From the NCBI GenBank assembly GCA_934675205.1, contig CAKUPQ010000001.1:558001-622000 (forward strand): a DNA stretch of 64,000 nucleotides, read 5' to 3'. The position numbers were made by a program, and so were the translations under genes. The notes beneath the pieces were generated by a model. It ran no database searches. It was not told where the DNA came from and worked only from the letters and a program-made list of their open reading frames with translations. Origin of the DNA: an uncultured Flavobacteriaceae bacterium (GTDB taxonomy: Bacteria; Bacteroidota; Bacteroidia; Flavobacteriales; Flavobacteriaceae). The first letter of the stretch is position 1, and each line of letters begins with the position of its first letter. This document shows positions 8,651 through 17,390 of this stretch, one piece after another.

Positions 8651-8678
8651 AAAACCTCCGAATTCGGAGGTTTTTTTT
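8651..8678 (+). terminator. terminator after the Skp-like gene
   Basis: The palindrome CCTCCGAATTCGGAGG is preceded by A and followed by a run of eight T. Confidence 0.9.
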
Positions 8679-8702
8679 GCTCTTCACATCTTGCAAAAGT
8701 TT

Positions 8703-8720
8703 ATATGACAGAAGTCATAT
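8703..8720 (+). promoter_or_regulatory. CRP/FNR-like operator upstream of the copper locus
   Basis: A perfect inverted repeat, ATATGAC-AGAA-GTCATAT, has the TATGA-N6-TCATA form of CRP/FNR-family sites. Its centre lies about 43 bases before the transcription start inferred from the -7 box at 8741-8748, which is close to the position used by class II activators. The regulator is not in the window. Confidence 0.5.
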
Positions 8721-8740
8721 TAATTACAAAATGTCATTTA

Positions 8741-8748
8741 TACCTTTG
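8741..8748 (+). promoter_or_regulatory. -7 box of the putative copper operon
   Basis: TACCTTTG fits TAnnTTTG and lies 32 bases before the GTG start at 8781. No -33 element is apparent, which is consistent with a promoter that needs an activator bound at 8703-8720. Confidence 0.5.
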
Positions 8749-8780
8749 TCTGTGTTCAAAGGTTAATATACTTTTGTAGT

Positions 8781-9152
8781 GTGAAAAATTTTATAATCAT
8801 ATTTGTACTGTTTATTGTCTTCAAACCGGTTTTTCCGATTGTGGAATACGTTGTTTTTTATGATTATATCAAAAACGAACTTTGTGAAAACAAAGAAAAT
8901 ATCAAATTAGAATGTAACGGAAAATGTCATTTGGCTAAAGAAATGGCTAAAGTATCCGATGTTGAAAATCCACTTTCGACTGATAAGAATAACAGACCTT
9001 TAATGGAATTTTCGCTTTTGTTCTTTGAGGGCTTTCAACGATTTAACCTTAACACATTTTACGAAACCACAGCCAAAGAATATTTGGTTTACCGCAATTT
9101 ATATTCGCATTTAACTACGGATTTCATTTTTCACCCTCCCGTTAGATTTTAG
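8781..9152 (+). CDS. small membrane-anchored protein with CxxxCH motif, metal-linked
   Basis: 123 residues from a GTG start. One hydrophobic segment (residues 3-20) is followed by a Cys-rich stretch: Cys35, Cys45 and Cys49-His50 in ECNGKCHLAKE. I recognise the CNGKCHL signature from small Bacteroidota proteins encoded with metal-related TonB receptors, but no biochemical function is established to my knowledge. It is first in a group with a Met-rich lipoprotein and a receptor resembling copper receptors, so Cys/His metal binding, most simply Cu(I), is inferred. GTG is used because no ATG precedes the hydrophobic segment. Confidence 0.75.
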   Translation: MKNFIIIFVLFIVFKPVFPIVEYVVFYDYIKNELCENKENIKLECNGKCHLAKEMAKVSDVENPLSTDKNNRPLMEFSLLFFEGFQRFNLNTFYETTAKEYLVYRNLYSHLTTDFIFHPPVRF

Positions 9153-9183
9153 ACTGTTTAATTCACCCAATTTTTTAATCTTT

Positions 9184-9256
9184 TTTGCCACGGATTAAAG
9201 GATTCTACGGATAATGCCATAGAAAAATCCTTTTAATCAGTGTAATCTGTGGCTAA
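9184..9256 (+). repeat. imperfect-palindrome dispersed element
   Basis: GCCACGGATTA (9187-9197) is answered by TAATCTGTGGC (9243-9253), with a second inner pair (AAAGGATT against AATCCTTTT). I recognise this GCCACGGATTA-type hairpin as a repeat scattered through many Bacteroidota genomes. Here it separates the first and second genes of the copper locus and could process or attenuate the message. Confidence 0.7.
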
Positions 9257-9295
9257 AAGTAATTCTTACTATATCTAAAATTAAAATTTATAAAA

Positions 9296-10147
9296 ATGAA
9301 AATCTTAAAATATTTATCGGTTATTTTTACTTCAATACTTATTTTTTCGTGTTCTTCTGACGATGATACAAACCCTGTAAATTCTGATGAATTACATTCT
9401 TTGGTCAAAATCCAGGAATTATCAAACGAAGAACATACTCTTGAACTGTATTCAAAAACAGGAATTTTGGAACAGGGATATAATGCTGTTTTTGTTCGGG
9501 TTAAAAACAATAATTCCGGAGAATATTTCAGTAATAATGAAGTTTCCATCCAATGGAATCCGATGATGTATATGATGAATATGCAGCATTCCTGTCCGAA
9601 ATCGGAAGTAGTCAGAACAAACGGAAAACAAACTTTATTTAACGGCTATATTGTTTTTCAGATGGCTTCCAACGCTTCCGAATATTGGAATTTAACCCTT
9701 GATTATTCGATAAACGGGAATAATTATTCCGTTACTGAAAACATCGAAGTTTTTCCTTCGGACAAACAACGGGTAACCTCGTTTATGGGAACAGATGATG
9801 TTCGCTATATTCTTGCCCTTATAGAACCGCAAACTCCTGCAGTTGCTGTCAATGATATGGTTGTGGGATTATTCAGAATGGAAAATATGATGAATTTTTC
9901 GGTTGTGGACGGTTATACGATTAAAATTGACCCGAGAATGCCGAGTATGGGAAATCACGGTTCTCCGAATAATGTTGATTTGACCCAAAAAACGGACGGC
10001 TTTTATCACGGAAAATTATCGCTTACGATGACGGGTTATTGGAAAATAAATTTACAGCTTTTGAATCAGGAAAACGAAGCTCTGAAAGGAGAAGAAGTAA
10101 CTGCCGAAAACGAGTCGAGCAGTTTGTATTTGGAAGTAGAATTCTAA
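9296..10147 (+). CDS. probable surface lipoprotein of the copper locus
   Basis: 283 residues. The lipoprotein signal ends at Cys19 (LIFSC) and continues SSDDDTNP; an acidic run just after the Cys is the Bacteroidota signal for export to the cell surface. The rest is predicted beta-sandwich repeats with a Met/His-rich stretch (MMYMMNMQH) at about residues 88-96 followed by SCPKSE, a plausible Cu(I) site. It lies 10 bases before the receptor gene, so the two products probably act together as surface binder and transporter. I cannot assign a named family with certainty. Confidence 0.8.
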   Translation: MKILKYLSVIFTSILIFSCSSDDDTNPVNSDELHSLVKIQELSNEEHTLELYSKTGILEQGYNAVFVRVKNNNSGEYFSNNEVSIQWNPMMYMMNMQHSCPKSEVVRTNGKQTLFNGYIVFQMASNASEYWNLTLDYSINGNNYSVTENIEVFPSDKQRVTSFMGTDDVRYILALIEPQTPAVAVNDMVVGLFRMENMMNFSVVDGYTIKIDPRMPSMGNHGSPNNVDLTQKTDGFYHGKLSLTMTGYWKINLQLLNQENEALKGEEVTAENESSSLYLEVEF

Positions 10148-10157
10148 AAAAAGTAGT

Positions 10158-12158
10158 ATGAAATACAGACAAACAGCTTGTTTAGGTCTGATTTTCTTGG
10201 GAATAACTTGTTATTCCCAAGAAAATCAAAATGACAGTATTTTTAATAATATTACGATTGACGAAATCATCATTACGGGAAATACGAAGTCTTTGCATCA
10301 AAAACAATCCAAATCCCTTGCGACTTTGGACGAATTTTTAGAAAAATCCTCTAAAATAAATATGGTAAAAAGGGGAGGATATGCTTGGGAGCCTTTTATT
10401 AATAATATGGCTACCGAACGAACTGTAATCACGATTGACGGAATGCGTATTTTCGGAGCTTGTACCGACAAAATGGACCCGATTACGTCTTATGTGGAAG
10501 TGTCGAATTTATCCAAAGCAGAAGTAATTTCGGGACAACAGGGCAATGCACACGGAGCAACTATCGGAGGTGCTTTGGATTTAAAAAGGTATGTCGTAAG
10601 AAACAGTGATTTAGGTTGGAAAGGGAGACTGATAAGCGGTTACGAAACCAATAATGAGCAGAAAATCATCGGGACTTCTGTCGGATATAATGACAATTTG
10701 TTTTATGCGAATGCCGATTTTATGTATCGTAATGCGGAAAATTACAAAGCAGGGAAAAACCGTGAAATTGCCTTTTCGCAGTTTACCAAATACAATCTTT
10801 CGGGAACTTTCGGGTATTTTCTGAATAAGAGAAACCTTGTGGAAAGCTCTGTTATTTACGACAAAGCAACCGATGTGGGTTATCCTGCACTTCCGATGGA
10901 CGTTTCACTTGCAGAGGCTTTGATAATGTCTGTCAAATACGAGTTTTTGCCTGTTTCGGAAACGATTGACAGTTGGGAAACCAAGCTGTATTACAATACA
11001 ATTACTCACACAATGGACGATACCAAACGTCCGAATGTTCCCATTCATATGGATATGCCCGGTTGGTCGGATACGTACGGAATGTACTCAAAAATAAAGG
11101 GAAAATTCCAAAAGCATTATTTTTCGGTCAATCTGAATTCGTTTTACAACAAATCGGTAGCCGAAATGACGATGTATCCCGATAATCCGAACGAAAACCT
11201 GATGTTTATGTACACTTGGCCTGATGTGAGGACATTTTATAGCGGATTATTTCTTGGAGACACATACAGCCTGAACGAAAATAACGAGCTGAAATTTTCG
11301 GCAAATATCGGGTTTCATTCCAATACGATAGCAGATGATTTCGGTTTGTCAAGCCTTCGAATTTTTTACCCTAAAATGAATGAGACTAAAAACCGAATAT
11401 TAAAAAGTTTTTCGGGAAATTATCTTTTGTATAAGGGAAAATGGAACTATAATTTTGGTTTGGCTTATGGAGAAAGAGCTCCGTCTGTTTCGGAGGGCTA
11501 CGGATTTTATCTCTATAACAGTAATGATTTTTATGATTATGTGGGAAATCCGTATTTGTCAAACGAAAAATCTTGGGAACTGAATGGTTTTGTGCATTAT
11601 CATACGGATAATTTTCATTCCAAATTATCGGCTTCATATTTTCATATTCAGGATTATATAGTCGGAGTGATTGATGATTCGGTACTTCCGATGACTATCG
11701 GAGCAATGGGAGTAAAACGATATTCGGCTCTTGATTATGCAACAATTTTTACTTCGGATTTACATTTTTACTATTCTTTTTCAGAAGATTTTAAAGCCGA
11801 AACACAATTCGTTTACAGCTACGGAAAAGGAAGTGATAATCATAACCTGCCTTTTATAAGTCCGTTTCGGTATGCCTTGGCTTTGAATTATCTGAAAAAT
11901 AATTTCACTTCTCAAATTACAGCCAACGGAAATGTAAAGCACAACAATTATGCTCCGTTTTATGGAGAAAACAAAACCGATGATTATATCATTTTTGGGT
12001 TAAATGCAGGTTATTCGTTTTTATTTGAAAAAACTACCTTAAATCTGAAAACAGGAGTTGAAAATATTTTTGACCGCTATTATACCACTTTTGCAGATTG
12101 GAATAATATTCCGAGAACTGGAAGAAGTCTTTATCTGAATGTGGAGTTTGGGTTTTAA
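10158..12158 (+). CDS. TonB-dependent receptor, probable copper uptake
   Basis: 666 residues with a signal peptide ending near TCYSQ. A TonB-box-like segment (DEIIITGN) and a plug domain follow at about 30-150 (ITIDGMRIFGACTDKMDP, ISGQQGNAHGATIGGALD), then a 22-strand-type barrel ending RSLYLNVEFGF. The plug residues GACTDKMDPITSY resemble the copper receptors OprC/NosA, in which Met and Cys bind the metal. The upstream Met-rich lipoprotein and Cys-His protein support copper. Uptake would be energised by TonB-ExbB-ExbD encoded elsewhere. It converges with the ABC transporter gene with 6 bases between stops. Confidence 0.88.
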   Translation: MKYRQTACLGLIFLGITCYSQENQNDSIFNNITIDEIIITGNTKSLHQKQSKSLATLDEFLEKSSKINMVKRGGYAWEPFINNMATERTVITIDGMRIFGACTDKMDPITSYVEVSNLSKAEVISGQQGNAHGATIGGALDLKRYVVRNSDLGWKGRLISGYETNNEQKIIGTSVGYNDNLFYANADFMYRNAENYKAGKNREIAFSQFTKYNLSGTFGYFLNKRNLVESSVIYDKATDVGYPALPMDVSLAEALIMSVKYEFLPVSETIDSWETKLYYNTITHTMDDTKRPNVPIHMDMPGWSDTYGMYSKIKGKFQKHYFSVNLNSFYNKSVAEMTMYPDNPNENLMFMYTWPDVRTFYSGLFLGDTYSLNENNELKFSANIGFHSNTIADDFGLSSLRIFYPKMNETKNRILKSFSGNYLLYKGKWNYNFGLAYGERAPSVSEGYGFYLYNSNDFYDYVGNPYLSNEKSWELNGFVHYHTDNFHSKLSASYFHIQDYIVGVIDDSVLPMTIGAMGVKRYSALDYATIFTSDLHFYYSFSEDFKAETQFVYSYGKGSDNHNLPFISPFRYALALNYLKNNFTSQITANGNVKHNNYAPFYGENKTDDYIIFGLNAGYSFLFEKTTLNLKTGVENIFDRYYTTFADWNNIPRTGRSLYLNVEFGF

Positions 12159-12164
12159 GTAAAA

Positions 12165-13952
12165 TCAATCTTCGTCATTGATTGTTTTGGCTATTTTGTC
12201 AATGTTCAGACTGTTTGCCATTGCATTAAAAATTTTAAAATACGTAGCTTTATTATCGTAAAGTTCTTCGTGAGTTCCTTGCTCCATAACTTTTCCTTTT
12301 TCTAAAACTACTACATTTTCCGCATCAATAATTTGCGAAATACTATGCGAAATAATAATGACGGTACGTCCTTTTTTAATGGCATCAAGACTTAATTTGA
12401 TTTGTTCGGTTGCAATAGCATCCAAACTTGCAGTAGGTTCGTCAAGGAAAATAATCGGAGGGTTTTTAAGAAATAATCGAGCTATCGCAATTCGTTGTTG
12501 TTGCCCTCCCGAGAGCAAATTCGCTTGGGAATCATATCCGTTTGGCAAGTCTATGATTTGATTATGAATATATGCTTTTTTAGCAGCTTCGATAACTTCT
12601 TCCTGACTTGCATCGGGGTTTCCGTACAAGATGTTTTCCGAAATCGTTCCTTTGAAAATATGATTTTTCTGTAAAACCAAACCGATATTTTTACGCAAAT
12701 ATTCTGTGTCGTATTCTTGCAAATCTATTCCGTCAAGCGTAATTGTTCCCGATTTCGGATAGTAAAACTTATCCAAAAGATTGATTACCGTACTTTTTCC
12801 TGCTCCACTCAACCCTACCAAGGCAGTGATTTTATCAGGAGGAACAGTAAGCGATACGTTGTGCAAAGCCTTAGTTCCGTTCGGATATTCAAAATCTACA
12901 TTTTTGACCTCGATAAGTCCGGTTATTTTTTCAGGCTTATAATTTCCTGAAGGTTCTTTTTCGTGGTCAGCATCCAAAATATCGAAAAATCCTTCCGAAT
13001 AAATCAGGGCATCATTTACTTCGTCATATATACGGTGAAGTTGACGAATGGGTGCAGAGACATTGTTAAACAACATGATATGGAACATAATAGCTCCAAT
13101 ACTCATAATTCCGTCCAATACAAAATAAGCGGTTAAGATAATGATGATTACCACTCCGATTTGTTCCAAAAAACTTTTGACACTTTCAAACAGAAAACTC
13201 AATTTTCGAGTTTGCATTTGGTTTTCGGTCATATCGTACTGAATCTGTTGGTGTTTTTCGGCTTCCAAAGGCTCTCTGACGAATGATTTGATTACGGTTA
13301 TGGATTCGATAAGTCCGATAATTCCCGCACTTTTGTTTTCGCGGTAACCTCGCATTCTTCGTCTGAAACCTCCTAATTTTTTAGCTTGAGCCTGGCTGAC
13401 GAAAAAATAAACCGGAATAATACACAAACTCACTAATCCGATATAAAAATTAGCCGAAAACATAAAAATAAGTGCTACAATCGAATTGGTAAAAAGAGGT
13501 AAAATATCAATAAAGAAATTCTGTACAAGTCTTGTCAGACTTGAAATTCCCATATCAATTCGGGTTTGTAGTTTTCCGCTTTCGTTTTCGGTTGAAGTAT
13601 AAAAAGCAAGTCGATAGGTCAGGATTTTTTCGACTATCATTTGAGAGAAATCTCTGGAGATATAAATTCTCAATTTTTCGCCAAAAAACTTCTGCCCGAA
13701 CTGAATGAACATATAGATTATTTCTTTGGAAAGAAGTATGACCGTAATAAAAATCAAAAGGTTTTTTCCGTCTGAAAGTGTTTTTCCGTTTGTAACCAAT
13801 ACGTTTACCTCATCAACCGTATATCGCAGAATATGAGCATTTACCTGTGCCATAAACGATCCGATTACCGTGAGCACAAGAGTTGCTACAACAAGCCATT
13901 TGTAAGGCTTTACAAAAGAAGAAACTTTTTTAAATAACTGAAATATTGTCAA
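12165..13952 (-). CDS. ABC exporter, fused membrane and ATPase domains (MsbA-like)
   Basis: 595 residues. A six-helix transmembrane domain at about 15-310 is followed by a nucleotide-binding domain at about 345-575 with Walker A GLSGAGKST (380-388), signature LSGGQ (480-484), Walker B IIFLDEP (500-506) and an H-loop in IIISHSISQI. It is a half-transporter that should work as a homodimer exporting lipids, peptides or drugs from the inner membrane; the substrate cannot be told from sequence. It starts 6 bases after the stop of the gamma carbonic anhydrase-like gene, so the two are co-transcribed. Confidence 0.93.
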   Translation of the reverse strand: MTIFQLFKKVSSFVKPYKWLVVATLVLTVIGSFMAQVNAHILRYTVDEVNVLVTNGKTLSDGKNLLIFITVILLSKEIIYMFIQFGQKFFGEKLRIYISRDFSQMIVEKILTYRLAFYTSTENESGKLQTRIDMGISSLTRLVQNFFIDILPLFTNSIVALIFMFSANFYIGLVSLCIIPVYFFVSQAQAKKLGGFRRRMRGYRENKSAGIIGLIESITVIKSFVREPLEAEKHQQIQYDMTENQMQTRKLSFLFESVKSFLEQIGVVIIIILTAYFVLDGIMSIGAIMFHIMLFNNVSAPIRQLHRIYDEVNDALIYSEGFFDILDADHEKEPSGNYKPEKITGLIEVKNVDFEYPNGTKALHNVSLTVPPDKITALVGLSGAGKSTVINLLDKFYYPKSGTITLDGIDLQEYDTEYLRKNIGLVLQKNHIFKGTISENILYGNPDASQEEVIEAAKKAYIHNQIIDLPNGYDSQANLLSGGQQQRIAIARLFLKNPPIIFLDEPTASLDAIATEQIKLSLDAIKKGRTVIIISHSISQIIDAENVVVLEKGKVMEQGTHEELYDNKATYFKIFNAMANSLNIDKIAKTINDED

Positions 13953-13958
13953 ATCGGA

Positions 13959-14480
13959 TTATTTTTCGTTTTTAAACCAAGACGAATATAAGACATAATT
14001 GTTAGAAATTCGGTCGATTTCTCCTGCAAAATCTGAAGCGTCAATACTTTTTACTTTTTTGGCAGGCACCCCAGCATAGATACTGCCTGATTCGATAACC
14101 GTGTTTTGAGTAACCACAGCTCCGGCTGCTACAATCGAATTGCTTTCGACCACACAATTATCCATTACGATAGCTCCCATTCCGATAAGGACATTATCTT
14201 GAATCGTGCAACCGTGAACAATCGCATTATGTCCGACAGATACATTATTTCCGATAATTGTCGGGTGTTTTTGATAAGTGCAATGAATAACAGCTCCGTC
14301 CTGAATGTTGACTTTATTTCCGATTTTGATATAGTGCACATCTCCACGAAGTACAGCGTTAAACCATACGCTACAATTCTCACCAAGAGTTACATCTCCG
14401 ACAATAGTCGCATTTTCGGCTATAAAACAATCTTTTGGAATCTGTGGATATTTTCCGTTTACGGGTTTTATGATTGGCAT
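13959..14480 (-). CDS. gamma-class carbonic anhydrase family protein
   Basis: 173 residues forming a left-handed parallel beta helix of hexapeptide repeats (for example IVGDVTLGENCSVWFNAVLR). The metal ligands of the family appear as His in IHCTYQKHP and the pair VGHNAIVHG. Homologues (YrdA, PaaY) are trimeric; many bind zinc but activity as carbonic anhydrase is proven for few. The C-terminal helix pairs it with trimer neighbours. It leads a two-gene transcript with the ABC exporter. Confidence 0.93.
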   Translation of the reverse strand: MPIIKPVNGKYPQIPKDCFIAENATIVGDVTLGENCSVWFNAVLRGDVHYIKIGNKVNIQDGAVIHCTYQKHPTIIGNNVSVGHNAIVHGCTIQDNVLIGMGAIVMDNCVVESNSIVAAGAVVTQNTVIESGSIYAGVPAKKVKSIDASDFAGEIDRISNNYVLYSSWFKNEK

Positions 14481-14533
14481 TTTTAATAAATTTAAGTATT
14501 GAACAACTTCATTTAAACTTTTTTCAATTGGCT

Positions 14534-14562
14534 AAAAAAAATGTCCCGAACAAGTCGGGACA
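14534..14562 (-). terminator. terminator of the PorP/SprF gene
   Basis: On the minus strand TGTCCCGA, loop CTTGT, TCGGGACA is followed by eight T. It lies 7 bases after the stop at 14569. Confidence 0.9.
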
Positions 14563-14568
14563 GATATT

Positions 14569-15561
14569 TTAATTAACAGCAGGACAGTTACAGTGCCATT
14601 TTTCTCTTTTACAGAACAGATTAAGTCCTATTGTGATTTGGTGGAATCCTCCTGTGTCAAATTGAACATCTCCTAACAAATGAGAATATGTATAGGCAAA
14701 CATAAAGTTTTTGTAATTAACACCTACGATTGGAGTAATCCATTGTAAGTGCTGTTCTTCAACTGAATTCCCGTTTAGGTATTGGGCTCCATCAAAACTT
14801 CTTCTGTACGATAAAGCTCCCCAAACTCTTCCGAAATCAAGGTTTTTGTAAGCCTTTAGGTTCACATCAATTGATTTTTCTCCCGTTTGGTCGGTATATT
14901 GGAACAATACTGACGGTTCCCATAAAATTCTGTCAGCATCTCCGAATACTTGTCCTGCACTTACCAAAAATTTTCTCAAATTGTCCGGTTCCATATCAGT
15001 ATATAAATCCCGTCTGTTTTCAATGGCATTTTTAATAGTAACGTGAGCAAAAAAGTCAAGGAAATGATAAGAAGCTCCTATATCCACATTAAAATAAGAA
15101 TCTTTTTGTGTCATTGCCCCGTGAACAATCGGGTCGTATATCAGTCCGAATTCAGATTCATCTAAACGACTTTGCACAACTCCTGCACTAACCCCAAATG
15201 ACAGCTGATTCAAATCAATTTCACTTCTCGAAAAACGCAAATGGTGAGCATAAGTCAGTTTTGCACCGGTTTGAGAATGATATCCGTTTCTGTCATTCAT
15301 CACAATAGCACCAATCCCCGAACGTTCTCCGAGAGAAGTATTAAAGCTCAAGGTTTGCAACATCGGTGCATTTTCTTGGTCAAACCATTGCTGTCTTGCG
15401 GTAAGACGTACTTTTGCACAATTGGCCGCACCTGCCATAGACGGGTGAATTAAATAATAATTGTCTGACAAATAATCAGAATAAACAGCCAAACCTTCTT
15501 GTGAAAATGAAAATTGTGATGCTAAAAGTAATAAAGCCAAATATCTTTTTTTGAATTGCAT
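14569..15561 (-). CDS. PorP/SprF family outer membrane protein (type IX secretion)
   Basis: 330 residues with a signal peptide ending FSFSQ. It has the family start (YSDYLSDNYYLIHPSMAGAA), the conserved RLTARQQW segment, and a barrel of about 14 strands ending ITIGLNLFC. PorP/SprF proteins sit in the outer membrane and link the type IX secretion system to secreted or surface proteins such as SprB; each paralogue usually serves one large adhesin. No SprB-like adhesin is adjacent. The C-terminal tail KREKWHCNCPAVN carries two extra Cys, which is not typical. It is transcribed alone, between its own -7 box and a terminator. Confidence 0.93.
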   Translation of the reverse strand: MQFKKRYLALLLLASQFSFSQEGLAVYSDYLSDNYYLIHPSMAGAANCAKVRLTARQQWFDQENAPMLQTLSFNTSLGERSGIGAIVMNDRNGYHSQTGAKLTYAHHLRFSRSEIDLNQLSFGVSAGVVQSRLDESEFGLIYDPIVHGAMTQKDSYFNVDIGASYHFLDFFAHVTIKNAIENRRDLYTDMEPDNLRKFLVSAGQVFGDADRILWEPSVLFQYTDQTGEKSIDVNLKAYKNLDFGRVWGALSYRRSFDGAQYLNGNSVEEQHLQWITPIVGVNYKNFMFAYTYSHLLGDVQFDTGGFHQITIGLNLFCKREKWHCNCPAVN

Positions 15562-15646
15562 ATTGTTGTCGTTTTAATGAAAAGAGCTTTAATTGTTGGT
15601 ACTATTTTTAAATCATTTTCTACTGAAAAAATTTTCAAGCAAGTGT

Positions 15647-15654
15647 CAAAGATA
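15647..15654 (-). promoter_or_regulatory. -7 box of the PorP/SprF gene
   Basis: TATCTTTG on the minus strand fits TAnnTTTG and gives a leader of about 80 bases before the ATG at 15561. Confidence 0.5.
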
Positions 15655-15807
15655 TACATTTATACATTACAACCTCCACTTGATAGTTAAATTTTCCAAA
15701 GAATCCGCTAAAGTCTAAATTTTTTTTTTAATACCAAAATAAAAAAATAATTTCTTTTTCTAAATAACGAATTTTGGCTGTTAAAATTGTTTCCACAGTT
15801 ATATAAC

Positions 15808-15846
15808 AAAACAATCCAAACAGAAATTTCTGTTTGGATTGTTTTT
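15808..15846 (-). terminator. hairpin terminating the HtrA transcript
   Basis: A perfect palindromic stem of 16 base pairs (ACAATCCAAACAGAAA and its complement) is flanked by T-rich sequence on both strands. It lies about 60 bases beyond the HtrA stop at 15906. Confidence 0.75.
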
Positions 15847-15905
15847 GATTTACCGATTTAACACCCGAGTCTGAAAGGCGAACGGAGTGAAGCTAAATCA
15901 ATGAC

Positions 15906-17303
15906 TCAACGAATAATATATCTTTCTATTTCTCCGTTTTGGTTCAGAATATCAATTCGTGTAAGAGAATTTGTTTTTTTTCTTGACATAATATCGTTGA
16001 GTGCTTTAGCATTCGGTACTTTATGTCCATCAACCGAAACAATTACTTTCCCTTTAACTTCTTCGTATTCCTTACTGTCTTTGATTTTTACTCCCGAACT
16101 TACTCCGAATTTCTTTTTGTCAGAATCTGATAAATCTTCGATTTCCATTCCAAAAAATTCGGTGGTTACAAGTTCGTATTTCGTAAGTGTTACAGGAACT
16201 TTAATTTCCTTTCCGCTTCGGATTACATAGACATTTACTACATCATCAGGACGTTTTGTACTGATATATCCCGTAAGTTCTGAAAAAGATGTAATCTGTT
16301 GGTTATCAATCTTGATGATGACATCTCCTTTTTTGATTCCCGATTTTTCGGCTCCCGAACCTTTGGTTACATCTGCCACATAGAATCCTTGAGTTCTGTT
16401 CAGTCCTAATTCTTTCGAAACAGCTTGGTTAAGTTCTCCTCCTTTTACTCCCAAAACTCCTCTCTGAACATTTCCGAATTCCATAATATCTTCGATGATT
16501 TTTCGGGTAATGTTTGACGGAACAGCAAACGAATATCCTACATACGAACCTGTATTTGACGAAATCATCGTGTTGATTCCGATAAGTTCTCCTCTTGTAT
16601 TAACCAATGCTCCTCCGCTATTTCCGGGGTTTACCACTGCATCAGTCTGGATAAACGACTGAATATTATTCCGCATTTGATTTCCGACATTTCGAGCTTT
16701 TGCCGAAATAATTCCGGCTGTTACGGTCGAGTTCAGATTGTACGGATTTCCGACAGCCAAAACCCATTCTCCAACCCTCACATTATCAGAATCTCCAAAA
16801 ATAGTGTAAGGAAGTTTTTCGTTGGCATCAATTTTTAGCAATGCAATATCCATTTGAGAATCCGTTCCGATAAGTTTTGCTTTGTAAGATTTTTTGTTAT
16901 TAAGGGTAATTTCGATTTCAGACGCATTATCAATAACGTGGTTGTTGGTTACGATATATCCGTCTTCCGAAATGATAACCCCTGAACCTGTCCCGATTTG
17001 AGCCTGTTGTTGCCCTCCTCTATACCCATAGAAAAATTCCATAATCGGGTCACTCACTTGTCTGTACGACACATTCTTTACGTGAACAACCGAATTCAGA
17101 GCTAATTCTGCAGCTTCTGTAAAATCAGGTGCTTCGGAGGTATATCCGACATTCTGATAATTTGCAACAGGAAGCATCGGAAAGGCTGTAGTTTTGCTTT
17201 CCTGAACCTGAACATACGGTTTTTCGACAAATAATTTATACGCTCCGAGAGTGATTCCTCCACTCAAAAGAGCAACCAAAAATAAAGATAAAAACTTTTT
17301 CAT
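15906..17303 (-). CDS. HtrA/DegQ-type periplasmic serine protease
   Basis: 465 residues. An N-terminal signal or anchor (MKKFLSLFLVALLSGG) is followed by a trypsin-like domain with the triad His122 (TNNHVID), Asp152 (DSQMDIALLKI) and Ser229 (NPGNSGGALVN), then a PDZ domain at about 290-375 (GFYVADVTKGSGAEKSGIKKGD) and a shorter PDZ-like segment at the C terminus. It degrades or refolds damaged envelope proteins. The oligomeric state (DegP or DegQ type) cannot be told from sequence. It is transcribed alone. Confidence 0.95.
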   Translation of the reverse strand: MKKFLSLFLVALLSGGITLGAYKLFVEKPYVQVQESKTTAFPMLPVANYQNVGYTSEAPDFTEAAELALNSVVHVKNVSYRQVSDPIMEFFYGYRGGQQQAQIGTGSGVIISEDGYIVTNNHVIDNASEIEITLNNKKSYKAKLIGTDSQMDIALLKIDANEKLPYTIFGDSDNVRVGEWVLAVGNPYNLNSTVTAGIISAKARNVGNQMRNNIQSFIQTDAVVNPGNSGGALVNTRGELIGINTMISSNTGSYVGYSFAVPSNITRKIIEDIMEFGNVQRGVLGVKGGELNQAVSKELGLNRTQGFYVADVTKGSGAEKSGIKKGDVIIKIDNQQITSFSELTGYISTKRPDDVVNVYVIRSGKEIKVPVTLTKYELVTTEFFGMEIEDLSDSDKKKFGVSSGVKIKDSKEYEEVKGKVIVSVDGHKVPNAKALNDIMSRKKTNSLTRIDILNQNGEIERYIIR

Positions 17304-17390
17304 AGTACGTGCAATTTTAAAAATTCATATAAAATTATTGCATTTTTCTTACTATAAAAAATGGTTTAACGGTTGATTAACAAGGTTTAA

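Larger units (their letters stand above)
15562..15905. other. intergenic region between the PorP/SprF and HtrA genes
   Basis: 344 bases without a supportable gene. They hold the PorP/SprF -7 box (15647-15654), a homopolymeric A/T stretch around 15720-15770, and a long hairpin at 15810-15842 that ends the HtrA transcript. The segment 15847-15900 shows nothing recognisable. Confidence 0.7.

Noticed and set aside
12165..12950. Plus-strand reading frames opposite the ABC exporter
   Set aside because: Shadow frames with stop-free stretches caused by the codon bias of the minus-strand gene; no promoter or motif.
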